Shown piece by piece: positions 54,717 to 64,000 of a DNA stretch of 64,000 nucleotides. The stretch comes from Mycobacterium paraseoulense. GTDB lineage: Bacteria; Actinomycetota; Actinomycetes; Mycobacteriales; Mycobacteriaceae. Both the position numbers and the translations under genes were made by a program. Each line of letters opens with the position of its first letter. Position 1 is the stretch's first letter. The notes under the pieces are model-generated. The model searched no databases and was not told the origin of the DNA. It saw nothing but the letters and a program-made list of their open reading frames with translations. The DNA lies in the NCBI RefSeq assembly GCF_010731655.1, contig NZ_AP022619.1, positions 5,518,001-5,582,000 on the forward strand, read 5' to 3'.

Positions 54717-55289
54717 CTAGCCGACACCGATGGCTTGCTTGATCACGTCGCGGGCGCGGTCGAGCATCGACGCGAACGGCCCCAGGGCGAAGTTCAGCTT
54801 GGCCGATTCCACGCCCGGGTGCGGGCGGGTCGGCGCGATGGCCTCGGCCGCACGCACGGCAGCGCCCATCCGTTTGAGGTCGTCTTGGTCGACTTCGCGC
54901 TGCAGCACGGGGAACTCGTCTTCCTCCTCGTGCCGGGCGTGCTGCAGCACGGCGTCGCGCAGCTTGGTGAGCTCGTCGATGAACTGACGCGAGGTGATGT
55001 CGAGCTTCTCGATCTTGGACAGCAGCTCCTTGGCCTCGTGCTCTTCTTCGAGCCGGGCGTCGACGATGGCGTCTCCGTCGTCGGTCTCGCGACGCACCCG
55101 CGGGTGCACCACCATTTCCTCGGCCGTCTCGTGGACGGCCAGCAATTGGCGCAGCTCGACGAACGGCTTCTCCCGCGCTTGCGGTTCGGAAGCGTGCAGC
55201 ACCTCGTCGAACATGTCCTCGATGAGGTTGTGCTGGGCTTTCAGGAACGCGACGACCTCGTCGGGCGATTGGACAATCATGTCGGCCAT
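54717..55289 (-). CDS. Hemerythrin-domain protein
   Basis: 190 residues. The diiron ligands are visible in QHNLIEDMFDE, VHETAEEMVVHP, EEEHEAKELL and HARHEEEDEFPVL, a complete HHE pattern within the first 130 residues; a C-terminal helix extension follows. Mycobacterial hemerythrins are implicated in peroxide and NO responses. A good SigF-type promoter lies 69-92 bp upstream. Confidence 0.92.
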   Translation of the reverse strand: MADMIVQSPDEVVAFLKAQHNLIEDMFDEVLHASEPQAREKPFVELRQLLAVHETAEEMVVHPRVRRETDDGDAIVDARLEEEHEAKELLSKIEKLDITSRQFIDELTKLRDAVLQHARHEEEDEFPVLQREVDQDDLKRMGAAVRAAEAIAPTRPHPGVESAKLNFALGPFASMLDRARDVIKQAIGVG

Positions 55290-55357
55290 CGCCGATACCT
55301 CCGGTCTTGTCGGGAGTTGGAGTTCGCACTATGGGCTGAGTGCGGCTTGTCACGGCA

Positions 55358-55381
55358 TACCCGCTGGACAAGCCCCTAAAC
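55358..55381 (-). promoter_or_regulatory. SigF-type promoter for the hemerythrin gene
   Basis: GTTT, 15 bp, GGGTA on the minus strand: an exact fit to the mycobacterial SigF consensus, 69 bp upstream of the start codon. Confidence 0.6.
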
Positions 55382-55515
55382 GACGGCCGGGTCGCCACCA
55401 CGGCGGGGCGGTGTCGGCCCGGTCCGAAGGCTTTGGCAGACAACAGTTTCCGCGCTGTTCAACAGGCCGGAGGGCCACACCGCAAAGCGATCTGGATCAC
55501 ACGGCCGGACCCGAT

Positions 55516-55541
55516 GTTATCTGTCGGCCACCGAATGGGTA
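55516..55541 (+). promoter_or_regulatory. Possible SigF-type promoter for the ferritin-like gene
   Basis: GTTAT, 16 bp, GGGTA on the plus strand, 61 bp before the ATG. The -10 is perfect; the -35 has one mismatch. Confidence 0.45.
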
Positions 55542-55601
55542 GCCGACCAGAAGGCGCTCTCGTGCCGATCCACACAATCAACGCAGGAGGCGAGTTCTTC
55601 A

Positions 55602-56564
55602 ATGACTTCATCGGACAAGACGACGGTATTGGCGCAGCTGCGCGCGTTGCACCAGCTGACCAACACCGAGATCCAGGTCGCCGAGACCCGCATCGCACAG
55701 GCGCGTACCGAGGCCGTCGAGCGCGAGCTGACGCAGAACGCGTCGAACGCGCGTGAGCGGTCCGTGGCCATCGAGAAGGCGATCCGCGAGCTCGGCGGGT
55801 TCCCCGACATCGTCGGCCCCTTCCTGGGCCGTGCCGCCGCAGCCGTCAAGGCGCTGACCGAACAGGCGCAGCCGTTCGACGAGGCGCTGCTGGGCGACCT
55901 CGCGCTCGAGGACCAGCTGCTGGACCGTGCCCGCTACCTCAAGGCGCTGGCCGTGGCGGCCGAACTTCCCGACATCGAGAGCTTGGCGGCGCGGCTGATC
56001 ACCGCCCACTCGGCGACCGTCGACTGGCTGACCACGGTGCTCGCCGAGGACGCGCTCGGCGGCCCGGCCGCGCTGCGTCGCACGCCACTGCAGGCGGCCG
56101 CCGGTACCGCAGTGAAACTGGTGAACCTGCCGGTTGAGTGGTCGGTCCGAGGGGTCGACAGGGCGGCGGACGCGCTGCGCTCGGCGCGCCCGACGTTCAA
56201 CGAATTGGTGAGCCGGAGCGCGCACGCCGGCGACGTGGCGACGCGGGCGCTCGCCGCTTCGCGCAACGCCGCTCTGGAGGCGGCCGAAAAGGTCACCCGC
56301 AACGAGGGGGCGCAGCAGACCGCCGACGCCCTGCACGCGGCGCGCGCCGCCGTGGGAGTTCTCGACGCCGACGAACTGCCCATCGCCAATTACGACGAGC
56401 TCAACGTCACCGAGGCCGTAGCCGAGGTGAAGGACCTCACCAATCCGGGCGACGTCCGGGCGATCATCGCCTACGAGGAGGCCAACAAGAACCGCCAGCG
56501 GGTCGTGTCGGCCGCCCAGACGCGCGTCGCTGCCATCGCGCAGGAGGTCGTCGGCATCAACTGA
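55602..56564 (+). CDS. Ferritin-like helical protein
   Basis: 320 residues, almost entirely helical and Ala-rich. The first 170 residues resemble a ferritin-like bundle (LRALHQLTNTEIQVAETRIAQ, LALEDQLLDRARYLKALAV, LITAHSATVDWL), and the C-terminal block LPIANYDELNVTEAVAEVKDL followed by VRAIIAYEEANKNRQRVVSAA is conserved in mycobacterial homologues. Iron ligands are not obvious. Strong Shine-Dalgarno GGAGG upstream. Likely stress-induced and paired with hemerythrin. Confidence 0.75.
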   Translation: MTSSDKTTVLAQLRALHQLTNTEIQVAETRIAQARTEAVERELTQNASNARERSVAIEKAIRELGGFPDIVGPFLGRAAAAVKALTEQAQPFDEALLGDLALEDQLLDRARYLKALAVAAELPDIESLAARLITAHSATVDWLTTVLAEDALGGPAALRRTPLQAAAGTAVKLVNLPVEWSVRGVDRAADALRSARPTFNELVSRSAHAGDVATRALAASRNAALEAAEKVTRNEGAQQTADALHAARAAVGVLDADELPIANYDELNVTEAVAEVKDLTNPGDVRAIIAYEEANKNRQRVVSAAQTRVAAIAQEVVGIN

Positions 56565-56716
56565 CAGCGGATTCACGGGCGAGGCCGCTCGGTTGAGGTT
56601 TCCATCCTCGGCCGGGCGGCCGAACCGTTTGCGCGTGAGGGGACACGTCAACCGATCGTTTGGGCATTTCGCTACGGTTAGGGCACCAGCCCGACATCGA
56701 CAACCATGTGAGACGA

Positions 56717-57637
56717 ATGTACGACCAGGTCAACAGCAGCGCGACGGAGCCCGACGACATCGGGTATCGCATCGATCCCGTCTTGGCCCGGAGCTGGCTA
56801 TTGGTCAACGGCGCCCACGGCGACCGGTTCCAGGCCGCGGCGCACTCCCGCGCCGACATCGTCGTCCTCGACATCGAAGATGCCGTCGCCCCCAAAGACA
56901 AGCACGCCGCCCGGGACAACGTGGTGAGTTGGCTGGGCGCCGGTAACACCGACTGGGTCCGCATCAACGGCTTTGGCACCCCGTGGTGGGCGGACGACCT
57001 CGCCGCCCTGGCGGGAACACCGGTCGGCGGGGTGATGTTGGCCATGGTCGAATCCGTGGACCATGTCACCGAGACCGCGCAACGGCTGCCCAACGTGCCG
57101 ATCGTGGCGCTGGTGGAAACGGCCCGCGGCCTCGAGCGCATCACCGAAATTGCCGCGGCGAAGGGCACTTTCCGGCTGGCCTTCGGTATCGGCGACTTCC
57201 GCCGCGACACCGGTTTCGGGGAAGACCCGAGCACGCTGGCCTACGCCCGGTCGCGCTTCACGATCGCGGCCAAGGCGGCCAGCCTACCCAGCGCGATCGA
57301 CGGGCCGACAATCGGTTCGAACGCCCTGAAACTGATCGAGGCGACGGCTGTCTCCGTGGAATTCGGGATGACGGGCAAGATCTGCCTGGCGCCGGACCAG
57401 TGCGCCGTGGTGAACGAGGGCCTCTCACCATCGCAGGACGAAATATCTTGGGCGAAGGAATTTTTCGCCGAGTTCGAGCGCGACGGGGGAGAGATTCGCA
57501 ACGGTTCCGACCTGCCGCGCATCGCCCGGGCCACCAAGATCCTCGAGCTGGCCCGCGCTTACGGCATCGAATCGTCGGACTTCGACGACGAAGAACGGGA
57601 CCATTCGCCCGCGCCGTCGGACACCTATCATTACTGA
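56717..57637 (+). CDS. CitE-like HpcH/HpaI aldolase family lyase
   Basis: 306 residues from ATG 56717 (GTG 56708 and TTG 56660 possible). The fold is marked by [16 protein letters not shown], the metal site [14 protein letters not shown] (about 53), the ETARGLERI segment with its Glu (about 136) and a second Asp in [13 protein letters not shown]. Homologues (Rv3075c-like) cleave malyl- or citramalyl-CoA-type thioesters without other citrate-lyase subunits. The C-terminal tail is acidic. Confidence 0.85.
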   Translation: MYDQVNSSATEPDDIGYRIDPVLARSWLLVNGAHGDRFQAAAHSRADIVVLDIEDAVAPKDKHAARDNVVSWLGAGNTDWVRINGFGTPWWADDLAALAGTPVGGVMLAMVESVDHVTETAQRLPNVPIVALVETARGLERITEIAAAKGTFRLAFGIGDFRRDTGFGEDPSTLAYARSRFTIAAKAASLPSAIDGPTIGSNALKLIEATAVSVEFGMTGKICLAPDQCAVVNEGLSPSQDEISWAKEFFAEFERDGGEIRNGSDLPRIARATKILELARAYGIESSDFDDEERDHSPAPSDTYHY

Positions 57638-57656
57638 GCGACGGAACGGGTCCAGC

Positions 57657-58355
57657 ATGGGCATGGCAGTGGAGTTTCATTTCGACCCGATGTGCCCGTT
57701 CGCCTATCAGACCTCGTTGTGGATTCGCGACGTTCGCGAGCAGCTCGGCATCACCGTCGACTGGCGGTTCTTCAGCCTCGAAGAGATCAACCGGTCGGAG
57801 GGCCAGAAGCACCCGTGGGAACGGGAGTGGTCCTACGGATGGTCGCTGATGCGGATCGGGGCGCTCCTGCGCCGAACGGACATGTCGCTTCTGGACCGGT
57901 GGTACGCCGCCGTCGGGCGCGAACTGCACACGCTGGGCGGCAAACCCCACGACCCCGCCGTCGCCCGGCGCTTGCTGAGCGACATCGGCGTCGAGGCGTC
58001 GGTCTTCGACGCGGCGCTGGGCGACCCGACAACTCACGACGAGATACTCCGCGACCATCAGCGGGTCGTCGACGCCGGCGGCTACGGAGTGCCGACCCTG
58101 TTTCTGTTGGGGCAGTGCCTGTTTGGGCCCGTCCTCGTGGACCCGCCGACCGGCCCCGAGGCCCTGACGCTGTGGAACGTTGTCATCGGCATGGCCGAAT
58201 TGCCCCACGTGTACGAGCTGCAGCGGCCCAAATCCCCGGCCGATGTCGAGCTCATCGGCCGAAGCCTGCGTCCCTACCTGGACGGGCGCGATTGGGTCAG
58301 CATCAATCGCGGTGAAGTCATCGACGTCGAGCGGCTCACCGGCCAGGAGACCTAG
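57657..58355 (+). CDS. DsbA/2-hydroxychromene-2-carboxylate-isomerase-fold protein
   Basis: 232 residues. A thioredoxin-fold start [19 protein letters not shown] with CPF instead of a CxxC pair, then a helical insertion and the cis-Pro segment [10 protein letters not shown] near residue 143. With one Cys it is unlikely to be an oxidase; FrnE/HCCA-isomerase-like use of mycothiol is possible. It begins 19 bp after the CitE-like gene. Confidence 0.82.
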   Translation: MGMAVEFHFDPMCPFAYQTSLWIRDVREQLGITVDWRFFSLEEINRSEGQKHPWEREWSYGWSLMRIGALLRRTDMSLLDRWYAAVGRELHTLGGKPHDPAVARRLLSDIGVEASVFDAALGDPTTHDEILRDHQRVVDAGGYGVPTLFLLGQCLFGPVLVDPPTGPEALTLWNVVIGMAELPHVYELQRPKSPADVELIGRSLRPYLDGRDWVSINRGEVIDVERLTGQET

Positions 58356-59638
58356 GCCGCGTGTCGTGCGATCCAGACCCCGACCCGGGACTCTAGCTTG
58401 CTGACCGTGATCGCAGGTGCGCACGGTGGTGCGGTCGAGCGGTAGCTCTTGCCCGTAGGTGTTGTGAATAGCGCTGTATGAGTGTGGTTTTCGTCGACGG
58501 CCGTGGTCACCCGCCAGCCCGCGTTTTCCTTGACGTAGTTGCAGCTCTCGCACAGCCCCAAGCCGTTGTCCGCGGTGGTCGCGCCGCCGGCGGCCCACGG
58601 TCGCGCGTGGTCGCGGTGCCGGACCGGTGCGTCGCAGTAGGGAGTGCGACAGCGCTGATCGCGGAGCCCGATGAATGCGGCCAGGCCGCGTGGGAAGATG
58701 CGTGACCGCGACTCCGTGGCCACCAGTGCCCCCGCCCGGGGGTGGGTATAAAGCCTGCGCAGCGTCGCGCGTGAACGTCGGTCGGTGACCGCGCCGTTGA
58801 CCATCGCGCGCGCGACCGCGGCGGGGATGGGACCGTAGCCGCCGACGTCGGCCGGCGCATCGCCACCGCCCAGCAGCGTCTCGTCGGACAGCACCAGGTT
58901 GACCGCGACCGGTGTGGGGACCGTGGCGCTGCGACCGGTGACCCTTTCGACCAGGGTGTCGGCCATCACCTGTCCGCGTGAGCGACCGTCTCCGCGGGTG
59001 TCCGCTTCACGGCGCAACGCCGCATACACCGAAACACCTTGCGCCACCGGCAATAACGCGGTGAGGTACGTCATGGTATCGGGTGCCGGCCGAATGGTGA
59101 TCGTGCGGTCTTTCTCGGCCTTGGCCGCCCGCTCTACGACGGCATGCGGATCCAGTCGGTAGGCGATCGCTCTGGCGGCGGCCGCGATTCGCGCGTCGCC
59201 AACGCCGTTCAGGCCGGCCCGCTCTGCGCAGAGCTCAGCGTCCAGCGCGCGTCGGTCCTCAACGTCCAGGCAGGCGCTCTCACGCACGATCAGCGTCGCC
59301 CGCCACTCCGACAGCACCCCGCACTTCAGTGCCGCCAGCGTGTGCGGCATCTCGTGTACCAACGCCTTCGCGAAGCCCAGGTGTCGGCCGCCCCGGGCGG
59401 GTGCGTCGCGCCGGGCCAGGGCGACCTCGTTGGCTACGCCCCGTCCCCGCCGCGCGACAGGCACCCCGGCGGCGGCTTCTCTGGCTCGGCGCGAAGCGTC
59501 CAGTGCGGCAGCCGCGCGAGCCTGCCCGGCTGCGGCCGCGGATTTTGCCGTCTCCAGCTCGGCGATGCGCTCGATCAGCGCCGATTCATCGGCGTTCGCG
59601 TCGATCTCCGCCAACTCTTCGAACATATATTCGATCAT
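58352..59638 (-). CDS. DUF222-HNH endonuclease (13E12 family)
   Basis: 428 residues if started at ATG 59638, or 424 from ATG 59626 ([11 protein letters not shown]), the family-typical start. The N-terminal DUF222 helical domain is followed by a C-terminal HNH nuclease ([41 protein letters not shown]). The start overlaps a LexA-type SOS box, as reported for 13E12 genes of M. tuberculosis. Intact reading frame. Position matches Rv3074. Convergent with the DsbA-like gene, sharing four bases. Confidence 0.92.
   Translation of the reverse strand: MIEYMFEELAEIDANADESALIERIAELETAKSAAAAGQARAAAALDASRRAREAAAGVPVARRGRGVANEVALARRDAPARGGRHLGFAKALVHEMPHTLAALKCGVLSEWRATLIVRESACLDVEDRRALDAELCAERAGLNGVGDARIAAAARAIAYRLDPHAVVERAAKAEKDRTITIRPAPDTMTYLTALLPVAQGVSVYAALRREADTRGDGRSRGQVMADTLVERVTGRSATVPTPVAVNLVLSDETLLGGGDAPADVGGYGPIPAAVARAMVNGAVTDRRSRATLRRLYTHPRAGALVATESRSRIFPRGLAAFIGLRDQRCRTPYCDAPVRHRDHARPWAAGGATTADNGLGLCESCNYVKENAGWRVTTAVDENHTHTALFTTPTGKSYRSTAPPCAPAITVSKLESRVGVWIARHAA
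59619..59634. promoter_or_regulatory. SOS box (LexA site)
   Basis: TCGAACATATATTCGA matches the mycobacterial LexA consensus TCGAACRNRTGTTYGA with one mismatch (A for G). It overlaps the ATG at 59626 of the HNH gene, so LexA binding would block the start directly. Confidence 0.65.
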
Positions 59639-59673
59639 AACAAAGCCGCCGACAAACGCCTACGCTGGCGCCT

Positions 59674-60030
59674 GTGAGCGCCGGGAGCCGGATCCGGGTG
59701 TCGCGGGTCTACGACGACGTCACCCCGGACGAGGGCCGCCGTGTACTGGTGGACCGCGTCTGGCCGCGGGGAATCCGCAAGGACGACCCGCGGGTGGGCA
59801 CCTGGTGCAAGGAGGTCGCACCGTCGAAGGAACTTCGGGAGTGGTATCAGCACCGGTCCGAGCGGTTCGACGAATTCGCCAGGCGCTATGAGGCCGAGCT
59901 GCGCCACAGCGCGGCCCTGCAGGAGTTGCGCGAACTGGCCGGGCGCGGTGTCCTCACCCTGGTCACCGCGACCCGCGACCTGGACATCAGCCAGGCGGCC
60001 GTCCTCGCGGAGCTGCTGAAAAGCCGCTGA
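59674..60030 (+). CDS. DUF488 family protein
   Basis: 118 residues from GTG 59674. The family core VSRVYDDVTPDEGRRVLVDRVWPRGI, WCKEVAPSKELREWY and VLTLVTATRDLDISQA is complete. Uncharacterised small protein found widely in bacteria; matches Rv3073c in position. It starts 35 bp from the HNH start, so the SOS box could affect both genes. Confidence 0.9.
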   Translation: MSAGSRIRVSRVYDDVTPDEGRRVLVDRVWPRGIRKDDPRVGTWCKEVAPSKELREWYQHRSERFDEFARRYEAELRHSAALQELRELAGRGVLTLVTATRDLDISQAAVLAELLKSR

Positions 60031-60050
60031 ACGCGTGAGACGATCGTGCG

Positions 60051-60929
60051 ATGCGGCTGGGATTGCACGCGCTGGGCATCGGTGCCGGCGCCGATCGTGC
60101 GGTGATCGACGCCGTTGCGTCAACCGCGGACGAGTGCGGCTTCGCCACGCTGTGGGCGGGCGAACACGTGGTGATGGTCGACCGGCCCGCTTCGCGCTAT
60201 CCCTACTCCGACGATGGCACCATTGCCGTTCCGGCACAAGCCGACTGGCTTGACCCGCTGATCGCCTTGAGCTTCGCCGCCGCCGCATCATCGCGGATCG
60301 GGCTGGGGACGGGCGTGCTCCTGCTGCCCGAACACAATCCGGTGGTGGTGGCCAAGCAGGCCGCCAGCGTGGATCGCCTCAGCGGTGGGCGGCTGACGCT
60401 GGGCGTCGGGATCGGGTGGTGCAGGGAGGAATTCGCCGCGTTGTCAGTGCCCTTCGCCCGTCGCGGTGCGCGCACGGCCGAATACGCGGCCGCGATGCGC
60501 ACGTTGTGGCGTGACGATGTCGCCTCGTTCGACGGCGACTTCGTCCGCTTCGACTCCGTTCGGGTCAATCCCAAGCCGGTGCGCGATCGTCGTATCCCGA
60601 TCGTGCTTGGGGGCAATAGCGATTCGGCGCTGCGCCGGGTGGCGGCGTGGGGCGACGGCTGGTACGGGTTCAACCTCGATGGCGCCGAGGCCGTGCGCGG
60701 TCGCGTCGCCAGGCTGGAGCGGCTATGCGCCGACTCGGGGCGTGATCGCGCGCAGTTGCGCCTGTCGGTCGCGCTGCGCGAACCGGGCGTTGGCGATGTC
60801 GGCGCCCTCGTGGAGTTGGGCATCGACGAATTGGTTCTCGTAGAGGCGCCCCCCGACACGCCCGGGGCGGCGGCCGACTGGGTCTCGGCGCTGGCTGAGC
60901 GGTGGATGGCGGCTGCGCACAGTGAATGA
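60051..60929 (+). CDS. Luciferase-like (LLM) F420-dependent oxidoreductase
   Basis: 292 residues. LLM features: LGLHALGIGAGADRAVIDAVAS, FATLWAGEHVVMV (about 42), GVGIGWCREEFAALS (about 120), and IPIVLGGNSDSALRRVAAWGDGW. It follows DUF488 by 20 bp as in Rv3072c-Rv3073c. Substrate unknown; F420 use is inferred from the family in mycobacteria. Confidence 0.9.
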   Translation: MRLGLHALGIGAGADRAVIDAVASTADECGFATLWAGEHVVMVDRPASRYPYSDDGTIAVPAQADWLDPLIALSFAAAASSRIGLGTGVLLLPEHNPVVVAKQAASVDRLSGGRLTLGVGIGWCREEFAALSVPFARRGARTAEYAAAMRTLWRDDVASFDGDFVRFDSVRVNPKPVRDRRIPIVLGGNSDSALRRVAAWGDGWYGFNLDGAEAVRGRVARLERLCADSGRDRAQLRLSVALREPGVGDVGALVELGIDELVLVEAPPDTPGAAADWVSALAERWMAAAHSE

Positions 60930-61539
60930 GGCCCAGCCCATACTGCCGCGGGAGTTGACCGACATCCCCGACGAAGTCCGCGCTGTCCCGCCGCCGCCCA
61001 TACCGGCGCTGCCCGAGCCGTACGGGTTGCGTCTCGCCGACCCGGACGCGGACGCGGAGATGATCGCCGAGTGGATGAGCCGCCCGCACTTGGTGGAAGC
61101 GTGGGAGTCCGCCTGGCCGGTGCGGCGCTGGCGCCGGTACCTGAGGGCGCAACTCGACGGCGGCTTCTCAAGGCCGTTCATCGCAACGCTCTATGGAACA
61201 AACCGCGCGTACATCGAATTATACAGGGCGGCAAAGGATTCCATTGCGCACCGTTATGACTACCATCCCCACGACCTTGGTCTGCACGTCGCGGTCGCCG
61301 ATCTGGACTACATCAAGCGGGGACACGTCGGTTACCTGCTGCCGTATCTGGTGGGCAGCATCCTGGGCCTCGATCCGCAATGTCGGCGCATCATGTTCGA
61401 TCCCGACCACCGCAATGTCTTGGCGCGCACGTTCTGCGAGCGCGGCGGCTGCGCCTTCCTTGGCGAGCACGACATGTCGAACCGGCGGATGGCGCTGTAT
61501 GCGCTGCCCCGCACGCCCGACGACGTTCCCGGCGGTTGA
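60922..61539 (+). CDS. MbtK/IucB-like lysine N-acyltransferase (GNAT fold)
   Basis: 205 residues from GTG 60922, overlapping the LLM stop by eight bases. It aligns by eye with mycobactin acyltransferase MbtK across EPYGLRLADPDADAEMIAEWM, RPHLVEAWE, YIELYRAAKDSIAHRYD, DLGLHVAVADL (active-site His), CRRIMFDPDHRN and GEHDMSNRRMALYAL. MbtK loads the long acyl chain on the lysine of mycobactin. No other mbt gene is in view, so it may be the sole copy at an unusual site or a paralogue. Confidence 0.88.
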   Translation: MNEAQPILPRELTDIPDEVRAVPPPPIPALPEPYGLRLADPDADAEMIAEWMSRPHLVEAWESAWPVRRWRRYLRAQLDGGFSRPFIATLYGTNRAYIELYRAAKDSIAHRYDYHPHDLGLHVAVADLDYIKRGHVGYLLPYLVGSILGLDPQCRRIMFDPDHRNVLARTFCERGGCAFLGEHDMSNRRMALYALPRTPDDVPGG

Positions 61540-61540
61540 T

Positions 61541-61924
61541 TCAGAGCCCCTCGGCGACGCGCTGCGCGAGGAACGCCGCCGCTTCACCCAGTGCGACGCT
61601 GACGACGATGTTGGCGAACGCCGCGCGCACCTGTCGCTCCTCGCCGAGCCGCTGAGTTTCCAGCATCCAGGTGGAGAACGTGGTGTAGGCGCCGACGAAC
61701 GCGGTGCCGGCCAACAGGGCCGCCTCCCTGCTCAGCGCCAGGCCGCCGAGAAAGCCGAGCAGCGCTGCGCCACTGATGTTCACGACCAACGTGCCGAACG
61801 GAAAAGACCGGGCTATCCGCCGGCCCACCGCGCAGTCGACCACGAATCGCAGCACCGACCCGAGGCCGCCGAGGATGACGACGCCGCCCCAGACAAGGGC
61901 CGTGGTGACTACGGAGGCCGTCAT
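61541..61924 (-). CDS. crcB2: Fluoride channel subunit CrcB/FluC (2)
   Basis: 127 residues from ATG 61924 with four helices. FluC motifs are [12 protein letters not shown] (about 15), [16 protein letters not shown] (about 42; the Asn line the pore) and [17 protein letters not shown] (about 70; Phe box). It overlaps crcB1 by ATGA. The two genes encode the two halves of a heterodimeric fluoride exporter, the arrangement Rv3069-Rv3070. The frame upstream belongs to crcB1 read out of phase. Confidence 0.92.
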   Translation of the reverse strand: MTASVVTTALVWGGVVILGGLGSVLRFVVDCAVGRRIARSFPFGTLVVNISGAALLGFLGGLALSREAALLAGTAFVGAYTTFSTWMLETQRLGEERQVRAAFANIVVSVALGEAAAFLAQRVAEGL

Positions 61925-62316
61925 CGGCGCACCCTGACCCGGCGCACCATCTTGGTGGCCAGGTGCACCGCCAGCAGGCCGACCACAATGCTGACGACGG
62001 TGTAGCTCATGGCCATGACCCAATGGCCATGCTCGATCATCTTCAGCGTCTCGACCTGCATCGTCGAGAACGTGGTCAACCCGCCGCAGAGTCCGGTGCC
62101 GAGCAGCGGGCGCCGGTAGCTCGACAGCGGCAGCCGCTCCAGCAGCCGGGTGGTGAAGTAGCCGACCAAAAACGCGCCGACGATGTTGACGGCAAAAGTC
62201 GCCCACGGCCAGTGATGCGGGTCGCGCACGGCGACGGCTTGCAGCGCCGCACGGGCCAGGGTGCCGATCGCCCCGCCGACGAAAACCGCGGCCAACTCGC
62301 GATAATCCTGTGCCAC
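61921..62316 (-). CDS. crcB1: Fluoride channel subunit CrcB/FluC (1)
   Basis: 131 residues from GTG 62316 ([18 protein letters not shown]), preceded by AAGGGAAG. It keeps [29 protein letters not shown] and [17 protein letters not shown]. First of the co-translated pair, divergent from pgm. I saw no fluoride-riboswitch signature in the 134 bp upstream. Confidence 0.92.
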   Translation of the reverse strand: MAQDYRELAAVFVGGAIGTLARAALQAVAVRDPHHWPWATFAVNIVGAFLVGYFTTRLLERLPLSSYRRPLLGTGLCGGLTTFSTMQVETLKMIEHGHWVMAMSYTVVSIVVGLLAVHLATKMVRRVRVRR

Positions 62317-62450
62317 GGTTGGCTTCCCTTCGGTCTGCGAGTGGGTGCGCCTAGCAGCGTAGGGCTTCGACTTACCAGGAGATGAACCCGGGAAGTACCT
62401 GAGAAGTCCAAGGCGGCGGTGCGCGACGGGCACGGGCAGAATTGGTAACC

Positions 62451-64000
62451 ATGGCCCACCCGCGCGCCGGTCAGCCGGCCCAGCCCGAAGACTTAGTCAA
62501 TCTGCCTCACCTGGTGACGGCCTACTATTCGATTCAGCCTGATCCGAACGACGTCGCCCAGCAGGTGGTGTTCGGCACGTCGGGTCACCGTGGGTCGGCG
62601 CTGAGCGGGGCGTTCAACGAGGCCCACATCCTGGCCATCACCCAGGCCATCGTCGAATACCGCGCCGCCCAGGGCACCACCGGGCCGTTGTTCATCGGCC
62701 GTGACACGCATGGTCTTTCGGAGCCGGCGTGGGTGTCGGCGCTGGAGGTGCTGGCCGCCAACGACGTCGTCACCATGGTCGACTCCCGCGACGGTTACAC
62801 GCCGACGCCGGCGGTCAGCCACGCCATCCTCGGCTACAACCGCGGCCGCACCGAGGCGCTGGCCGACGGCATCGTGGTGACGCCGTCGCACAACCCGCCA
62901 CCCGACGGCGGCTTCAAGTACAACCCGCCCAACGGGGGGCCGGCGGACACCGACGCGACCAACGCCATCGCCAAGCGCGCCAACGAGATTCTGCGTGACG
63001 GCACCGGCGTGAAGCGGGTGCCGCTGGCCCGGGCGCTGCAGACCGTCCAGCGCCACGACTACCTGGGCAACTACGTCGACGACCTGCCCAACGTGGTCGA
63101 CATCGACGCGATCCGCGCGGCCGGGGTGCGCATCGGCGCCGACCCGCTGGGCGGCGCGAGCGTGGACTACTGGGGCGAGATCGCCCAGCGGCACCGTCTC
63201 GACCTGACCGTGGTCAACCCGCTGGTCGACGCGACGTGGCGGTTCATGACGCTCGACCACGACGGCAAGATCCGGATGGACTGCAGCTCGCCCGACGCGA
63301 TGGCCGGGCTCATCGCCAACCGCGACCGCTACCAGATCGCCACCGGCAACGACGCCGACTCCGACCGGCACGGCATCGTGACGCCCGACGGCGGCCTGCT
63401 CAACCCCAACCACTACCTGGCGGTGGCCATCGACTACCTCTACACGCACCGGCCGTCCTGGCCCGACGGCATCGCCGTCGGCAAGACCGCGGTGAGTTCG
63501 TCGATCATCGACCGGGTGGTCGCCGGCCTCGGCCGCAAGCTCGTCGAGGTGCCGGTCGGGTTCAAGTGGTTCGTCGACGGCCTGATCGGCGGCACCATCG
63601 GCTTCGGCGGCGAGGAGTCGGCGGGGGCGTCCTTCCTGCGCCGGGACGGCTCGGTGTGGACGACGGACAAGGACGGCATCATCCTGGCGCTGCTGGCCTC
63701 CGAGATCCTGGCCATCACGGGTTTGAGCCCATCCCAGCGCTACCAGGAGCTGACCGCCGAATACGGCACGCCGTTCTACGCCCGCGTCGACGCGCCCGCC
63801 GACCGCGAGCAAAAGGCCCGGCTGGGCAAGCTGTCGGCCGAGCAGGTCACCGCCACGGAGCTGGCCGGCGAGCCGATCACCGCGAAACTCACCGCCGCGC
63901 CCGGCAACGGCGCGGCGCTGGGCGGATTGAAGGTGACGACGGCGAACGCATGGTTTGCCGCGCGGCCGTCGGGCACCGAGGACGTGTACAAAATCTACGC
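62451..64000 (+). CDS. pgm: Phosphoglucomutase (alpha-D-glucose specific), 3' end outside window
   Basis: 517 residues are visible from ATG 62451. The N-terminal [20 protein letters not shown], the phosphoserine loop [17 protein letters not shown] (Ser about 145), the metal loop [14 protein letters not shown] (about 302), the sugar-binding [10 protein letters not shown] (about 385) and the phosphate-binding [12 protein letters not shown] at the edge are intact. It interconverts glucose-1-P and glucose-6-P, feeding glycogen, trehalose and polysaccharides. Matches Rv3068c; roughly 30 C-terminal residues are missing. Confidence 0.97.
   Translation, partial: MAHPRAGQPAQPEDLVNLPHLVTAYYSIQPDPNDVAQQVVFGTSGHRGSALSGAFNEAHILAITQAIVEYRAAQGTTGPLFIGRDTHGLSEPAWVSALEVLAANDVVTMVDSRDGYTPTPAVSHAILGYNRGRTEALADGIVVTPSHNPPPDGGFKYNPPNGGPADTDATNAIAKRANEILRDGTGVKRVPLARALQTVQRHDYLGNYVDDLPNVVDIDAIRAAGVRIGADPLGGASVDYWGEIAQRHRLDLTVVNPLVDATWRFMTLDHDGKIRMDCSSPDAMAGLIANRDRYQIATGNDADSDRHGIVTPDGGLLNPNHYLAVAIDYLYTHRPSWPDGIAVGKTAVSSSIIDRVVAGLGRKLVEVPVGFKWFVDGLIGGTIGFGGEESAGASFLRRDGSVWTTDKDGIILALLASEILAITGLSPSQRYQELTAEYGTPFYARVDAPADREQKARLGKLSAEQVTATELAGEPITAKLTAAPGNGAALGGLKVTTANAWFAARPSGTEDVYKIY

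Larger units (their letters stand above)
55290..55601. promoter_or_regulatory. Divergent promoter region of hemerythrin and ferritin-like genes
   Basis: 312 bp without a gene. It holds a minus-strand SigF-like promoter at 55358-55381, a weaker plus-strand one at 55516-55541, and a strong GCAGGAGG ribosome-binding site before the plus-strand gene. Confidence 0.6.

Noticed and set aside
62317..62450. Fluoride riboswitch before crcB1
   Set aside because: I could not find the conserved fluoride-aptamer sequence or its pseudoknot; only an ordinary ribosome-binding site is visible.

Overview
The window is high-GC actinobacterial DNA and almost certainly a slow-growing Mycobacterium. The evidence is the tmRNA tag ADSHQRDYALAA, the fprA / prfB / mscS-like / proline-rich / ftsE / ftsX / smpB block, the hisN / fadE24 / fadE23 / fadB4 block, a DUF222-HNH gene of the 13E12 type with a LexA-like box, F420-type luciferase-like oxidoreductases, DUF732 secreted proteins, an MbtK-like acyltransferase, and GTG starts with ATGA couplings. 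Gene order resembles the M. tuberculosis interval from about Rv3141 down to Rv3068c with many insertions. I cannot name the species.

Layout. 1-4.6 kb: a minus-strand catabolic operon (homogentisate-dioxygenase-like cupin, alpha/beta hydrolase, class III CoA-transferase, HMG-CoA-lyase-like enzyme, TetR regulator cut by the window edge). 4.7-11.1 kb: fadB4, an AcuI/YhdH-type reductase, an aldo/keto reductase, fadE23, fadE24 and hisN. 11.1-16 kb: a nitric-oxide block with quinol NO reductase, a membrane protein carrying a transposase-like Cys motif and an SPFH protein in one overlapping operon, facing a truncated universal-stress ORF and a group III truncated globin. 16-24.4 kb: fprA, prfB, mscS-like, ftsEX, smpB, an EamA transporter, a mycothiol-dependent isomerase-like protein and ssrA (tmRNA).

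24.4-36.5 kb is the standout. It is a compact 12-kb genomic island at the 3' end of ssrA, bounded by a 25-bp near-perfect direct repeat of the tmRNA 3' end. A strong hairpin plus T-run, probably the original tmRNA terminator, now lies at the far end behind the second repeat. The island carries two TetR regulators, a DapB-like dehydrogenase, a zinc alcohol dehydrogenase, a P450, a His-containing ferredoxin, an amidohydrolase, an aldehyde dehydrogenase, a CoA-transferase and a 787-residue double CoA-transferase. Three copies of a palindrome near TCAAGTGNCACTTGA lie in its two divergent promoter regions, which points to one regulon for an unidentified substrate. No integrase is visible.

36.6-53.2 kb is accessory envelope, secretion and stress material: a PT-repeat secreted protein, GCS2-type ligase, PGRP-like amidase, beta-lactamase-fold lipoprotein, M15 peptidase, MFS transporter, tandem Usp, methyltransferase, glycosyltransferase, C45-like Ntn hydrolase, PhyH dioxygenase, DUF732, YkvA and an LLM oxidoreductase. 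53.2-64 kb holds selO, hemerythrin and ferritin-like genes facing away from each other with SigF-like promoters, a CitE-like lyase, a DsbA-fold protein, the HNH gene, DUF488, a second LLM enzyme, the MbtK-like gene, a crcB pair and the 5' part of pgm.
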